This document shows, one piece after another, positions 37,378 through 47,767 of a stretch of DNA of 64,000 nt (the first letter of the stretch is position 1; the number at the start of each line of letters is the position of its first letter). The position numbers and the translations under genes were made by a program. Source of the DNA: Pseudacidovorax sp. NFM-22. Its GTDB lineage: Bacteria; Pseudomonadota; Gammaproteobacteria; Burkholderiales; Burkholderiaceae_C. The notes under the pieces were generated by a model that ran no database searches, was not told where the DNA came from, and saw only the letters and a program-made list of their open reading frames with translations. The DNA lies in NCBI RefSeq assembly GCF_021401245.1, contig NZ_JACBFY010000013.1, forward strand, positions 1 to 64,000. The letters are read 5' to 3'.

Positions 37378-38057
37378 TCAGGCCGCCAGCGCTGGCCAGT
37401 CGCGCACCAGCGCCGGCAGCTGTTCCATCCGCTCGAACAGGCCCAGCGCGCCGGCCTCGGTGAGCCAGCGGCCATGGTCCGCATCCACATGGCTGCCGCC
37501 CAGGAAGCCCAGCACCGCCATGCCCGCCGCGCGGGCGGCCAGCACGCCGGTGGCGCTGTCCTCGACCACCAGGCAGCCGGCCGGCGGCACGCCCAGCTGG
37601 CGGGCGGCATGCAGGTAGGCATCGGGCGCGGGCTTGGGCCGGCCCACGTCCTCGGCGGCATAGACGTGGCGGCCGGCGAGCGGCAGCAGGCCCGAGGCCT
37701 CCACGCTGCGGTGGAGCCGGTCGAAGGCGCTGTTGGAGACGATGGCCAGCGGCAGGCCGATCCCGGCGTAGGCCTCGCACACGCCCGGCATGGCCGGCGC
37801 CAGGCAGGCCACGCGGGCATCGATGTCGCGCTGCAGGGCCGCGCGGTGCTCGTCGGTCAGCGGGCGCTCCAGCCGCTGCTCCACCAGCCGGATGATGTCG
37901 ATCACCCGACGGCCGAACAGGCCGGCGAGGGCCGGCTCGACGTCGACGCCGCCGAAGGCGCCGGCCAGCACCTCGCGCATGGCGCGATCGGCCACCACCT
38001 CGCTGTCGACGATGACGCCGTCGCAGTCGCTGAGCAGGGCGCGCAGGGCCGCCGCGC

Positions 38058-38061
<4 letters not shown>
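37378..38061 (-). CDS. HAD-superfamily phosphatase (subfamily IA)
   Basis: 227 residues from a GTG whose GTGA overlaps the stop of the HPr-EI gene, so the two are translationally coupled. Motif I is SDCDGVIVDSE, motif II IVSNSAFD, the lysine region GRPKPAPDAYL and motif III VVEDSATGVLAARAAGM, all as in beta-phosphoglucomutase/sugar-phosphatase HADs. It should remove phosphate from a sugar or polyol phosphate. As the last gene of the glucitol-type PTS operon, it may relieve polyol-phosphate stress or act on a pathway intermediate. Confidence 0.87.
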
Positions 38062-40019
<1,958 letters not shown>

Positions 40020-40153
40020 GGGGAGCTCGGGGCGCGGGAGGTCGGAGGGCGTACCGCCGCGCGCGCTGAAGGCGGCGGCAGGACGGGCCGGGCGCTGCGC
40101 CCGACGCCCCGCGGCCGTGCCGGCGCAGGCGGGGAACGCAGGCGAGGGAAGCG

Positions 40154-40531
40154 TCAGTCGGCGATGGTGATGCGGCTGCCGGCGCCGATCTCGCGGCGCA
40201 GGGCGTTGGCGTCCAGGGCCTCGACGCAGATCTCGCCGGGCCGCTCGGCGGCGGTGGCGCCGTTGAAGCTGATGACCACGTGCCCCATGTCGCGCACCTT
40301 GTCCCAGGCCGTGCTGCCGACGGCGGTGACGCGGGTGTCGATGCCGCCCAGCGTGATGCGCGCGCCCACCGGCGGGCATTGCAGCGGCACCTCGGCCGCC
40401 ACGCGGTGCTGCACCGACACCTCGGCCAGGGCCGGCGGGGCGCCGTCGGCGTAGAGGATCAGCACGCCGCCGTCCAGCAGGTCGGGCACCTCCTCGCCGA
40501 TGGCGGTCACGGTGGTGGAGTAATAGATCAT
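40154..40531 (-). CDS. srlB: PTS glucitol/sorbitol-type IIA component
   Basis: 125 residues from the ATG at 40531, which follows GGAGACC; E. coli SrlB has 123. His42 in VSVQHRV lines up with the phospho-histidine of glucitol IIA. The C-terminal AWDKVRDMGHVVISFNG is also family-typical. It receives phosphate from the fused HPr-EI and passes it to the IIB domain of the next component. The polyol transported here need not be glucitol. Confidence 0.9.
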   Translation of the reverse strand: MIYYSTTVTAIGEEVPDLLDGGVLILYADGAPPALAEVSVQHRVAAEVPLQCPPVGARITLGGIDTRVTAVGSTAWDKVRDMGHVVISFNGATAAERPGEICVEALDANALRREIGAGSRITIAD

Positions 40532-40557
40532 GGGGTCTCCGTACAGGTCTTGGATGC

Positions 40558-41580
40558 TCAAAGAAGGAAGCTGGCCGCCCAGGCGATCACGACCGAGGTC
40601 GGGCCCATGATCTGGCGCGAGATCAGCACCGCCGGGACGCCGACGCGGATCGTATCGGGCTTGGCCTCGCCCAGCGCCAGGCCCACGGGCACGAAGTCGC
40701 AGCCGACCTGCGCGTCGTAGGCGAACAGGGCAGGCAGCGCCATGGCCGGCGAGATGGTGCCGTTGGCGATGGCCGGGCCGATGATGGCCGCGCCGATCAC
40801 CTGCGCGATCACGGCGCCGGGCCCCAGGATGGGCGAGAGGAAGGGCAGCGCACAGATGGCCGACAGCACCAGCAGGCCGATCACGTTGCCGGCCAGCGGC
40901 TCCAGCAGGTGGGCCAGTACGCCGCCGATGCCCGTCTCGTTGATCAGGCCGATCAGCATGGTCACGAAGGCCATGAAGGGCAGCACGTTGCGCAGCACCT
41001 GGTCGATGGACTTGCGGCCGCTGTTGAACAGCACGCCGATCACGCCGCCCATGCCGCGGCCGATGGAGGTGATCAGGCCCACCACCCCACCCTGCGGCGG
41101 CTGGCTGTCGGCCGCGCGGCTGGAGGCCGCCATGACGGCCGCGCCGCCGAAGGCACCGCCCATGGCCGCTGCGGCCGGGGCGGCCGCAGTGGCCGCGCCG
41201 CCGGCGGGCTGCAGCTGCTCCACCTTCACGCCCGAGACGTAGATGTCCTCCGCGATGAAGTCGGCCAGCGGGCCCGACTTGCCCACCGGCGTCAGGTTGA
41301 TGGTGGGGATGCGCTTGCGCGGATAGACGCCGCAGCGGGCCGTGCCGCCGCAGTCGATGACCACGGCCGCGACCTCGCTCTCGGGCGGCGGGGCGCGGAA
41401 GCCGTCCACCACCGTGGCGCCGGTCATCTCGGCCAGGCGGCGCGCCACCTCGGGGATGTCGCCGCCGGTGACGGCCATGATCTTGTCGCGCTCGGGCGTC
41501 GGCGTGATGGTGAGCGGGCCGCCCCAGCCGCCGGGGCCGGCGGAAACGGTGACGGAACGGAACGCGGAAGTGCTGGACAT
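40558..41580 (-). CDS. srlE: PTS glucitol/sorbitol-type IIBC component
   Basis: 340 residues; E. coli SrlE has 319. The N-terminal IIB domain carries the phospho-cysteine C83 in GGTARCGVYPRKRIP. An alanine-rich linker (150-185) leads to a membrane part with GVLFNSGRKSIDQVLRNVLPFM, PFLSPILGPGAVIAQVIG and YDAQVGCDFVPVGLALGEA. It transports and phosphorylates the polyol together with the IIC subunit. The gene lies between the IIC and IIA genes in the usual gut operon order. Confidence 0.92.
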   Translation of the reverse strand: MSSTSAFRSVTVSAGPGGWGGPLTITPTPERDKIMAVTGGDIPEVARRLAEMTGATVVDGFRAPPPESEVAAVVIDCGGTARCGVYPRKRIPTINLTPVGKSGPLADFIAEDIYVSGVKVEQLQPAGGAATAAAPAAAAMGGAFGGAAVMAASSRAADSQPPQGGVVGLITSIGRGMGGVIGVLFNSGRKSIDQVLRNVLPFMAFVTMLIGLINETGIGGVLAHLLEPLAGNVIGLLVLSAICALPFLSPILGPGAVIAQVIGAAIIGPAIANGTISPAMALPALFAYDAQVGCDFVPVGLALGEAKPDTIRVGVPAVLISRQIMGPTSVVIAWAASFLL

Positions 41581-41648
41581 GGCGCGGGTCTCCTCGGGTC
41601 GGGTCTTGTTGTGCTTGTCGGTCGGGCGGGCGGGCGGGTCGCGTCGGC

Positions 41649-42203
41649 TTACAGCGCGACGCCGTCGCGCTTGGCGATGAGCATCGTGATCTTCTCGGTG
41701 ACGATGCCCTTGAGCAGGTTCACCACCAGGCCCACCAGCAGGTAGGCCAGGGCCAGCTTGGGCAGCGAGAAGGGCGCATGGCCCTGCTCGGCCAGCTTGG
41801 TGATGGCGGTGGCCACGCCCAGCCAGACGAACAGCTCGCCGGGGTTGCAATGCGGGAACAGGCCGGTGATGGGATGGCACAGCGACACCGCCGAGTCGTA
41901 GAAGGCGGGCTTGTGCTTTTCTTCCACGAACATCCCGAAGGTGTAGGCCATCGGGTTGGTCAGGAAGAACATGGCCAGGAAGGGCAGCACCGTGTAGCGG
42001 GTGATCGCGTTGCCGGCGGCGAAGCGCGCCAGCCGATGCACCCGCTGCTCGCCCACCAGGGCGATCACGGTGTAGACCGCGGTGAGCAGCACGATCAGCG
42101 TCGGCAGGATGCCCGTGACGAAGCCGACGAAGGTCTTGCCACCGGCGTTGAACACGCCGATGAACGCCTCCGCTGCGCGGGCGAGGAATTCGAAAGTCTC
42201 CAT
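41649..42203 (-). CDS. srlA: PTS glucitol/sorbitol-type IIC component
   Basis: 184 residues; E. coli SrlA has 187. Several hydrophobic segments and family motifs: FIGVFNAGGKTFVGFVTGIL, FLAMFFLTNPMAYTFGMF and PHCNPGELFVWLGVA. It forms part of the translocation path of the glucitol-type PTS. It starts 87 bases after the gutM-type gene and is followed by the IIBC gene. Confidence 0.92.
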   Translation of the reverse strand: METFEFLARAAEAFIGVFNAGGKTFVGFVTGILPTLIVLLTAVYTVIALVGEQRVHRLARFAAGNAITRYTVLPFLAMFFLTNPMAYTFGMFVEEKHKPAFYDSAVSLCHPITGLFPHCNPGELFVWLGVATAITKLAEQGHAPFSLPKLALAYLLVGLVVNLLKGIVTEKITMLIAKRDGVAL

Positions 42204-42290
42204 GGAATGTCTCCGTTGTGGTTGTGGAGTGGACGGGGGGAAATCGGGGGCGGCGCGCGTCGACAGCGCGGCGCGCGGGGCGTCGGGGTG

Positions 42291-42755
42291 TCAGGCGGCC
42301 TGGGGCCGGGGCTGCGGTGCCGCCTGGCCTTCGGGGGCGGCGGGCCCTGCCGGCGCCTCGGCGGCGCACTCGGTCTGGCGCCGATGGACGGCCTCGACCT
42401 GGGCGATGGCCTGGCGGATGGCCAGGGCCTGGGGCGTGCTGCCCTCGGCCTGGGCGGCCAGCTGCTGCAGCGTCAGGCCTTCGGCGCCTTCCTGCGGCTT
42501 GAAGCGGGCGAAGATGCTGATGCCGCCCAGCAGCTGCAGGCGGCGCACGCGCAGGGCCGGATCGACCTCCAGCAGCGCCACGGCACCGCCGCGCAGGCGG
42601 CGGCGGGACTGGCCCACGCCCAGGTAGCCGTCGGACCAGCGGCGCGTGGCCTCGCCCATCGCGCCGCGGTAGTGGCGGTACTGCACCCAGGACGCCGCCA
42701 CCTGTAGGGCCCAGAACAGGGTCAGCAGAAGCAGCAGTTGTTGCGTTGTGGGCAT
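42291..42755 (-). CDS. gutM: GutM-family protein of the glucitol-type PTS operon
   Basis: 154 residues from the ATG at 42755, which follows GGAG with good spacing. An N-terminal membrane segment (QQLLLLLTLFWALQVAASW) is followed by QYRHYRGAMGEATRRWSDGYLGVG, the GutM/SrlM core, and a proline/alanine-rich tail. E. coli GutM is a positive regulator of the gut operon. It is the promoter-proximal gene; the sequence element shared with the DRL-type promoter lies about 80 bases upstream. Confidence 0.87.
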   Translation of the reverse strand: MPTTQQLLLLLTLFWALQVAASWVQYRHYRGAMGEATRRWSDGYLGVGQSRRRLRGGAVALLEVDPALRVRRLQLLGGISIFARFKPQEGAEGLTLQQLAAQAEGSTPQALAIRQAIAQVEAVHRRQTECAAEAPAGPAAPEGQAAPQPRPQAA

Positions 42756-42832
42756 GGTGTCTCCAGGTTGTTGTCGGCGGCCGGTCATCCGGTTCCGGCG
42801 CGCTTCACCATCGATCGTTGGCGATGGGGAAA

Positions 42833-42860
42833 ATGGTACATTTGTCCATCGACTAGTCAA
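42833..42860 (-). promoter_or_regulatory. Candidate promoter of the PTS operon
   Basis: On the minus strand TTGACT (complement of 42855-42860), a 16-base spacer and TACCAT (complement of 42833-42838) resemble a sigma-70 promoter ahead of gutM. It lies inside the element shared with the second operon, so regulator binding should affect it directly. Confidence 0.5.
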
Positions 42861-42868
42861 TATGTTCA
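42835..42868 (-). promoter_or_regulatory. Shared operator element, PTS operon copy
   Basis: Reading the minus strand: TGAACATATTGAC, ten bases, then ACAAATGTACC. The copy at 49145-49178 reads TGAACATAATGAC, ten bases, TCAAATGTTCA: 12 of 13 and 8 of 11 positions match with identical spacing. GTGAACAC (complement of 42878-42885) gives a further upstream half-site. The likely binder is the SorC-type regulator. Confidence 0.65.
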
Positions 42869-42926
42869 CGCATAAGGGTGTTCACTAGGTGCCAGGCCCG
42901 GGCGCCGGTGCCATCGTCCGACCCCC

Positions 42927-43499
42927 ATGCTCGACACCGAACTCGCCCACCTCTGGAGCGTCCAGCCCGACTTTCCTGCGCAACTGCGCCGCTGGCACTG
43001 GTGCCGCGACGCCCATGCCGCGTTGCTGCTGGGCCGCGCCCGCGCCCTGGGGCCTGACGGCGTCGATGCGACGGTGGACCGCCCTGCCCTCGCGCAGGCC
43101 TTCTGGACCTGGGCGGCGCTGCTGGAGCAGGCCCAGCCGCTCGAAGCCCGCGATGCCGTGGACGTGGCCCACTTCGCCAGCGGTGCGTTGCTGTGGCAAT
43201 GGCTGCGCCACCCGCCGCTGGTGCTGCCGCGTGCGACGCACGAGGCCGCGCAGGTGCGTGTGCTGACCGACGCGGCGCTGACGCTGCTGCAGGCCTGGCG
43301 TGTGGCGCGCGGCGCGGCGCCGCTGGACGCCGGACTGGAGGCGCGCGTGGCGCAGCACTGGGCCAGCTACCTGGAGAACGTGCGCGAAGACGCCAGGCAG
43401 GCCATCGCTTTCCTGGACCTGTTCAGTGGCGCCACGCCGGTCTGGCGCTATCCCACGCATCCGCAACTGCGGCCCGCCTTCGTCGCCGTGCCCGCCTGA
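42927..43499 (+). CDS. Protein of unknown function, divergent from the PTS operon
   Basis: 190 residues, no signal peptide or membrane segment, rich in Ala, Leu, Arg and Trp (nine or so tryptophans, an unusual number). It begins LDTELAHLWSVQPDFPAQLRR. I do not recognise the family. Base composition and codon use match neighbours. It is transcribed away from gutM, with the shared operator in the 170-base gap between them, so it may be co-regulated. No ribosome binding site stands out before the ATG. Confidence 0.6.
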   Translation: MLDTELAHLWSVQPDFPAQLRRWHWCRDAHAALLLGRARALGPDGVDATVDRPALAQAFWTWAALLEQAQPLEARDAVDVAHFASGALLWQWLRHPPLVLPRATHEAAQVRVLTDAALTLLQAWRVARGAAPLDAGLEARVAQHWASYLENVREDARQAIAFLDLFSGATPVWRYPTHPQLRPAFVAVPA

Positions 43500-43556
43500 A
43501 TGACGCCGCTTCAGGGGCGGCGGTGCGATGCACGGGGCCCATTGGCGGCTTGCTTG

Positions 43557-43748
43557 ACGAATGGGGCGCCAACCGGCAGGGAGGCCCAACGACTTGGGTG
43601 CCAACCGACGGGAAGGCTCGATGACAGGGGTGCTAACCGGCGGGGGGCTCGAACGACTGAGGCGCTAACAGGCGGGGAGGCTCAACGACTGGGGAGCTAA
43701 CAGGCGGGGAGGCGCAACGACTGGGGTGCTAACCGGTGGAGGACGCCG
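43557..43748 (+). repeat. Six tandem copies of a 32-bp repeat
   Basis: Units start at 43557, 43589, 43621, 43653, 43685 and 43717, each exactly 32 bases, with the core GGGGTGCTAACCGGCGGGGA. Copies are contiguous and diverged by several bases each; the fourth and fifth are most alike. The length is not a multiple of three, so the array is non-coding. The last unit leads into the left arm of the large inverted repeat. Confidence 0.9.
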
Positions 43749-43892
43749 GCATGCGTGCTCCCGGTGCACGCTCGCGCTGTCCGGCTTGTTGCACAGCGCG
43801 GGTGCTCGCTCTCCACCGACGCGCCTGCCGCACTGCAAGGCGCCGCGAATGGCACCTCCGCACGCACACCGGCATCCTCCACCTCGACGTTG
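43727..43892 (+). repeat. Large inverted repeat, left arm
   Basis: From TGCTAACC to CCTCGACG this arm is roughly 90 percent identical to the reverse complement of 44132-44299. Exact blocks include GCTCCCGGTGCACGCTCGCG and CGCGAATGGCACCTCCGCAC. The arms are separated by about 240 bases. Confidence 0.88.
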
Positions 43893-43974
43893 GGCGTGAA
43901 CAGCCGGATCGGGTCGGGTGCCTTGGTACTTGCCGAGCGTCGCGCGGACGGCCTGAGGACCGGGAACCTTGGCT

Positions 43975-43999
43975 CCCCTCTCCCCTCGCGGGAGAGGGG
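43975..43999. repeat. CCCCTCTCCC palindrome inside the inverted repeat
   Basis: CCCCTCTCCC (43975-43984), loop CTCGC, GGGAGAGGGG (43990-43999): a perfect 10-bp stem with the same loop as the element at 17093-17115. Confidence 0.85.
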
Positions 44000-44065
44000 C
44001 TGGGGGAGAGGGGGTGCCTCACCAGGGACTTGCCGGTCGTTGACGCCGTCGCCCCCTCTCCCCAA

Positions 44066-44088
44066 CCCTCTCCCGCAAGGGGAGAGGG
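44066..44088. repeat. CCCTCTCCC palindrome variant
   Basis: CCCTCTCCC (44066-44074), loop GCAAG, GGGAGAGGG (44080-44088). Same stem as the copies at 17093 and 43975 with a different loop. Confidence 0.8.
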
Positions 44089-44131
44089 AGTCCATGCAGA
44101 CGCGGCGTCACCACCTGGGGGTTCGCGCGCA

Positions 44132-44299
44132 GCGTCGAGGCGGAGGGTGCCGGTGTGCGTGCGGAGGTGCCATTCGCGGCGCCGTGCAGTGCGGCAAGCA
44201 CGTCGGTGGAGAGCGAGCACCCGTCCCATGCAACAAGCCGGACAGCGCGAGCGTGCACCGGGAGCGCGCATGCCGGCGCCCTCTGCCGGGTTAGCGCCC
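44132..44299 (-). repeat. Large inverted repeat, right arm
   Basis: Reverse complement of 43727-43892 with scattered differences, ending in GGTTAGCGCC, which corresponds to the GCTAACC of the 32-bp repeat. Thus the right arm preserves one unit edge of the tandem array. Confidence 0.88.
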
Positions 44300-44354
44300 A
44301 CCCGCCCCGCGCCGCCCTCAAGCAGTCACCTGACCCGACACGACCCAACCTGAA

Positions 44355-44383
44355 GCCCAAGCCCAAGCCCAAGCCAAGCCAAG
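44355..44383 (+). repeat. Short GCCCAA tandem array
   Basis: Three copies of GCCCAA followed by two of GCCAA, just past the inverted repeat and 37 bases before the end of the E2 gene. Non-coding. Confidence 0.75.
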
Positions 44384-44419
44384 ACCCAGCCACCAATGTC
44401 GAGGTGCTCTGACCAGCGC

Positions 44420-45727
44420 CTAAGCCTGCGCCGCCGACCCGACCGCACCGCACTGCAGCGCGGCCACCTGCCCCACCCACGCGCCGGCCTCGACCTGCGG
44501 CAGATGGCCCACGCCCGGCAGCAGGTGCAGGCCCACCGACGGCGGCAGGGCTTCGACCTGGGCCCAGGGCAGGATGCGGTCCTCGCGGCCCCACAACACA
44601 TGCACCGGCACGTCGGCCTGCGCCAGCACCGCGTGCAGCGACGATGCAGGCCCGTCCGCCGGCAGCAGCCGTTCGGCCAGCGTCCGCAGCGCCTCGCGGC
44701 GGCCGGGCCGCTGCAACTGCTGCAAGGCGGTGGCGACGAAGGAGCCGGTGATCCAGCGGGCCTCGTGCACCAGCCGCCCCATCACGGCCTTGAGCATGGA
44801 TTCGTCCTCGGCCTGCGTGAGCCCGTCGATGAACGCGGCATCGGCCCGGCCGCCCAGCCCCAGCGGCGCCAGCAGCGTGAGCGAACGCACCCGCACCGCC
44901 GCCTGCTGCAGCAGCGCCAGCGCCACGCCACCGCCGAGCGAATGGCCCAGCACATGGGCCGTCTCCACGCCCTCGTGGGTGAGCCGGTCCAGCACCTCGG
45001 CCGCCACGCCCGCCAGGTCCACGGATGCGGATTCGGGCGACTTGCCATGCGACGGCAGGTCCAGCGCCAGCACCGGCAACGTGGCCGGCAGGTGCGCCAG
45101 CAGCGGTCGCCAGGAGCCCAGGTCGGCACCGAAGCCATGGATCAGCACCAGCGGCGCGCCCTGCCCCGTGCGCAGCCACTGCAGGTGCAGGCCCGGCGCA
45201 TCCGCCGGCGCACCGGCGCCGCCCAGCAGGTCGGCAGCGAGGATGCGGCCGTCGGGCCCGCTGCCGCGCACGGTGGCGAGGTCGATGCCACGCTGGCGCG
45301 CCAGGCTGCGGGCCAGGGGCGTGGCGCGCAGCAGGCCGCCTTCCGCCACAAGGGGCGCCGCGGCGGCGGCGGCGGCGGCGGCGATGGCCGCGGGCTGGGC
45401 GATGGCCTGCGCCACCGGCTCGTCCGGCAGGGCCTCGGCATGGGCGTCGGGGGCGGCAACCGGGCCCGACTCCGCCGGCGGCGCCTCGCCCGCCGCCAGG
45501 ATCCAGCCCACGATCTCGCCCACCGGCATCGACACGCCGATCTCGCCGCGGATGCCGTGCATCGTGCCGTCGGCCGGTGCGTCGACTTCCATCGTGGCTT
45601 TGTCGGTCTCGATCTCGAACAGCACCTGGCCCTTGCGCACCGCGTCGCCGTCCTTGACATACCAATGGGCGATCTTGCCCTCGGCCATGTCCATGTCGAC
45701 GCGCGGGAGGATGACTTCGGTGGCCAT
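44420..45727 (-). CDS. acoC: Acetoin-dehydrogenase-type E2 with alpha/beta-hydrolase domain (AcoC-like)
   Basis: 435 residues. Lipoyl domain 1-78 with lipoyl-lysine K43 in IETDKATMEV; alanine-rich linker; E3/E1-binding domain about 130-168 (RATPLARSLARQRGIDLATV); then an alpha/beta-hydrolase fold with LVLIHGFGADLGSW, nucleophile S263 in GHSLGGG, and a late histidine in GVGHLPQ. The usual CAT-like acyltransferase domain with HxxxDG is missing. This layout is that of AcoC of acetoin dehydrogenase, not of pyruvate or 2-oxoglutarate E2. It transfers acetyl from E1 to CoA. Start lies two bases past the E1 beta stop. Confidence 0.88.
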   Translation of the reverse strand: MATEVILPRVDMDMAEGKIAHWYVKDGDAVRKGQVLFEIETDKATMEVDAPADGTMHGIRGEIGVSMPVGEIVGWILAAGEAPPAESGPVAAPDAHAEALPDEPVAQAIAQPAAIAAAAAAAAAPLVAEGGLLRATPLARSLARQRGIDLATVRGSGPDGRILAADLLGGAGAPADAPGLHLQWLRTGQGAPLVLIHGFGADLGSWRPLLAHLPATLPVLALDLPSHGKSPESASVDLAGVAAEVLDRLTHEGVETAHVLGHSLGGGVALALLQQAAVRVRSLTLLAPLGLGGRADAAFIDGLTQAEDESMLKAVMGRLVHEARWITGSFVATALQQLQRPGRREALRTLAERLLPADGPASSLHAVLAQADVPVHVLWGREDRILPWAQVEALPPSVGLHLLPGVGHLPQVEAGAWVGQVAALQCGAVGSAAQA

Positions 45728-45729
45728 GC

Positions 45730-46728
45730 TCAGCCCCTCGCGCGCACGCTGCGGCGCACCGCGGCCACGATGTCGGGCGTCTGCGGCACGGCCGCGCGCT
45801 CCAGCTGCGGGTTGTAGGGCAGCGGGCAGTCGGCCCCGCCCAGGCGGATGATGGGCGCGTCCAGCCGGTCGAAGGCGGCGCTCTCGGCGATGGCGGCCGA
45901 CACCTCGGCGCCGATGCCCAGCTCCTTGGTGCCTTCGTAGACGCAGACCAGGCGCGTGGTGCGGCTGACGCTGTCCACCAGCGTGGACAGGTCCAGCGGC
46001 CGCAGCGAGCGCAGGTCCACCACCTCGGCCGAGATGCCCTCGGCGGCCAGCTCGGCCGCGGCCTCCAGCGCCTTGTGCACCATGATCGCGTTGGCGGCGA
46101 TGGTCACGTGCTCGCCGGCGCGGCGGATGCGCGCCTCGTGCAGCGGCTCGGTGTAGTAGCCCTCGGGCACCGGGCCCTTCATCTTGTAGAGCAGCTTGTG
46201 CTCGTAGAACATGACCGGGTCCGGGTCCTCGATGGCGGCCAGCAGCATGCCCTTGGCGTCGTGCGGCGTGGAGGGCTGCACCACCTTCAGGCCGGGCACG
46301 TGCGCCAGCCAGGCCTCCAGGCTCTGGCTGTGCTGCGCGGCGGCGCCGGTGCCCGAGCCACTCGGAAAGCGCATCACCAGCGGCACCGAGGCCTTGCCGC
46401 CCAGCATGTAGCGGATCTTCGCGGCCTGGTTGACGATCTGCTCCATGGCCAGCGTGGCGAAGTCCGAGAACTGGAATTCGTACACCGGCCGCTGCCCCAT
46501 GAGCGCGGCGCCCACGGCCACGCCGGCGCCGGCCAGCTCGGAGATGGGCGTGTCCATCACGCGCGACTCGCCGAAGCGATGCACCAGATCGCCCGTGACC
46601 TGGAAGGCGCCGCCATAGACGCCGATGTCCTCGCCCATCAGGAACACGCGCGGGTCGCGCTCCATGGCGATGGCCAGCGCCTCCTGGATGGCCTGCGCGT
46701 AGCTCAGCTCGCGGCTCTCAACGGACAT
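45730..46728 (-). CDS. acoB: Thiamine-dependent dehydrogenase E1 beta subunit (AcoB-like)
   Basis: 332 residues. Transketolase-type pyrimidine-binding and C-terminal domains: [54 protein letters not shown] and [18 protein letters not shown]. It pairs with the alpha subunit, overlapping its gene by 11 bases. With the AcoC-type E2 it should cleave an acetoin-like 2-hydroxy-ketone or diketone. No E3 gene is near; a shared dihydrolipoamide dehydrogenase would serve. Confidence 0.9.
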   Translation of the reverse strand: MSVESRELSYAQAIQEALAIAMERDPRVFLMGEDIGVYGGAFQVTGDLVHRFGESRVMDTPISELAGAGVAVGAALMGQRPVYEFQFSDFATLAMEQIVNQAAKIRYMLGGKASVPLVMRFPSGSGTGAAAQHSQSLEAWLAHVPGLKVVQPSTPHDAKGMLLAAIEDPDPVMFYEHKLLYKMKGPVPEGYYTEPLHEARIRRAGEHVTIAANAIMVHKALEAAAELAAEGISAEVVDLRSLRPLDLSTLVDSVSRTTRLVCVYEGTKELGIGAEVSAAIAESAAFDRLDAPIIRLGGADCPLPYNPQLERAAVPQTPDIVAAVRRSVRARG

Positions 46729-47767
46729 GGGCGGCCTCCTTGGGCGAGCGCGTGTAGACGAAGTCGGTGACGGATGCGGCGTCGGGGGCCGGGCTGTTCT
46801 TGGCGTACTCCACCGCCTCGGCGATCTCGCGCGCCACGTCGTCGACGAGGGCCGACACCTGCTCGGGCGTGATCAGGCCGCAGGACTGCAGCGCCTGCTC
46901 GTAGCGGCCGATGGGGTCGCGCGCGATCCAGGACTCGATCTCCTCCTTGGTGCGGTAGCGGTTGCGGTCGCTCTTGGAATGGCCGCGGTGGCGGTAGGTC
47001 AGGCACTCCAGCAGCGTGGGGCCCTGGCCGCTGCGGGCGCGCTCCACCGCCTCGATGGCGGCCTCGGCGACGGCGGCGAATTCATTGCCGTCCACCGTCA
47101 CGCCGGGGAAGTCGTAGGCCTGCGCGCGCTGGGCGATGCGGCGCACGGCCGTGGAGCGCTCGGTGGAGGTGGACATGCCGTACTGGTTGTTCTCGCACAC
47201 GAACACCACCGGCAGCTTCCACACGGCGGCCATGTTCAGGCTCTCGTGGAAGGCGCCTTCGTTGTTGGCGCCATCGCCGAAGAAGCACACGGCCACGTTG
47301 GGCTTGCCCTGCTGGCGCAGCGCCAGGGCCGCGCCCACCGCGATGGGCAGGCCGCCGCCCACGATGCCGTTGGCGCCCAGGTTGCCGCTGGCCACATCGG
47401 CGATGTGCATGGAGCCGCCGCGGCCGCGGCAGTAGCCGGTGTCCTTGCCAAAGAACTCGGCGAACATGAACTTCGGGTCCGCGCCCTTGGCGATGCAGTG
47501 GCCGTGGCCGCGGTGGGTGGAGGTGATCACGTCGCCCTCGCGCAGCGCGGCGCCGACACCGGTGGCGCTGACCTCCTGGCCGATGGACAGGTGCATGGTG
47601 CCGTGCACCAGGCCGCGCATGTAGGCCTGCTCGGCGCCTTCCTCGAACTGGCGGATCAGGTGCATCTGCCGCAGGAAGCCGTGCAGCTGCTCGACGCTGA
47701 AGCGCTCGAACACGCGCGGCACGCCCTCGGCACCGACGGCGCCGCCCTGGACGGAAGGCGTCGTCAT
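46718..47767 (-). CDS. acoA: Thiamine-dependent dehydrogenase E1 alpha subunit (AcoA-like)
   Basis: 349 residues from the ATG at 47767. The ThDP motif runs from [18 protein letters not shown] to [13 protein letters not shown] (GDG...NN). [12 protein letters not shown] and [10 protein letters not shown] are the conserved active-site loops, and [10 protein letters not shown] is the regulated loop of the E1 alpha family. The start overlaps the stop of the DRL-type gene by ATGA, so oxidoreductase and E1 are made from one message in tandem. It decarboxylates or cleaves its substrate to a hydroxyethyl-thiamine intermediate. Confidence 0.92.
   Translation of the reverse strand: MTTPSVQGGAVGAEGVPRVFERFSVEQLHGFLRQMHLIRQFEEGAEQAYMRGLVHGTMHLSIGQEVSATGVGAALREGDVITSTHRGHGHCIAKGADPKFMFAEFFGKDTGYCRGRGGSMHIADVASGNLGANGIVGGGLPIAVGAALALRQQGKPNVAVCFFGDGANNEGAFHESLNMAAVWKLPVVFVCENNQYGMSTSTERSTAVRRIAQRAQAYDFPGVTVDGNEFAAVAEAAIEAVERARSGQGPTLLECLTYRHRGHSKSDRNRYRTKEEIESWIARDPIGRYEQALQSCGLITPEQVSALVDDVAREIAEAVEYAKNSPAPDAASVTDFVYTRSPKEAAHVR

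Larger units (their letters stand above)
43500..44419. other. Repeat-rich non-coding block between convergent genes
   Basis: 920 bases with no convincing gene between the ends of a plus-strand gene and the minus-strand E2 gene. It holds six 32-bp tandem repeats, a large inverted repeat, three nested GGGAGAGGG palindromes and a short CCCAAG array. Open frames across it encode low-complexity peptides that mirror each other because of the inverted repeat. Confidence 0.8.

Noticed and set aside
43557-43748. CRISPR array
   Set aside because: The 32-bp units are directly contiguous with no unique spacers, and no cas genes are nearby.
43729-44353. Proteins encoded across the repeat block on both strands
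   Set aside because: They mirror each other because of the inverted repeat and contain repeat-derived Gly/Glu/Arg-rich segments; no start signals.
44420-47767. Ordinary acetoin or pyruvate dehydrogenase operon
   Set aside because: acoX, acoR, a butanediol dehydrogenase and E3 are absent, the E2 is not of pyruvate type, and the first gene is a DRL-family oxidoreductase with polyol regulation.
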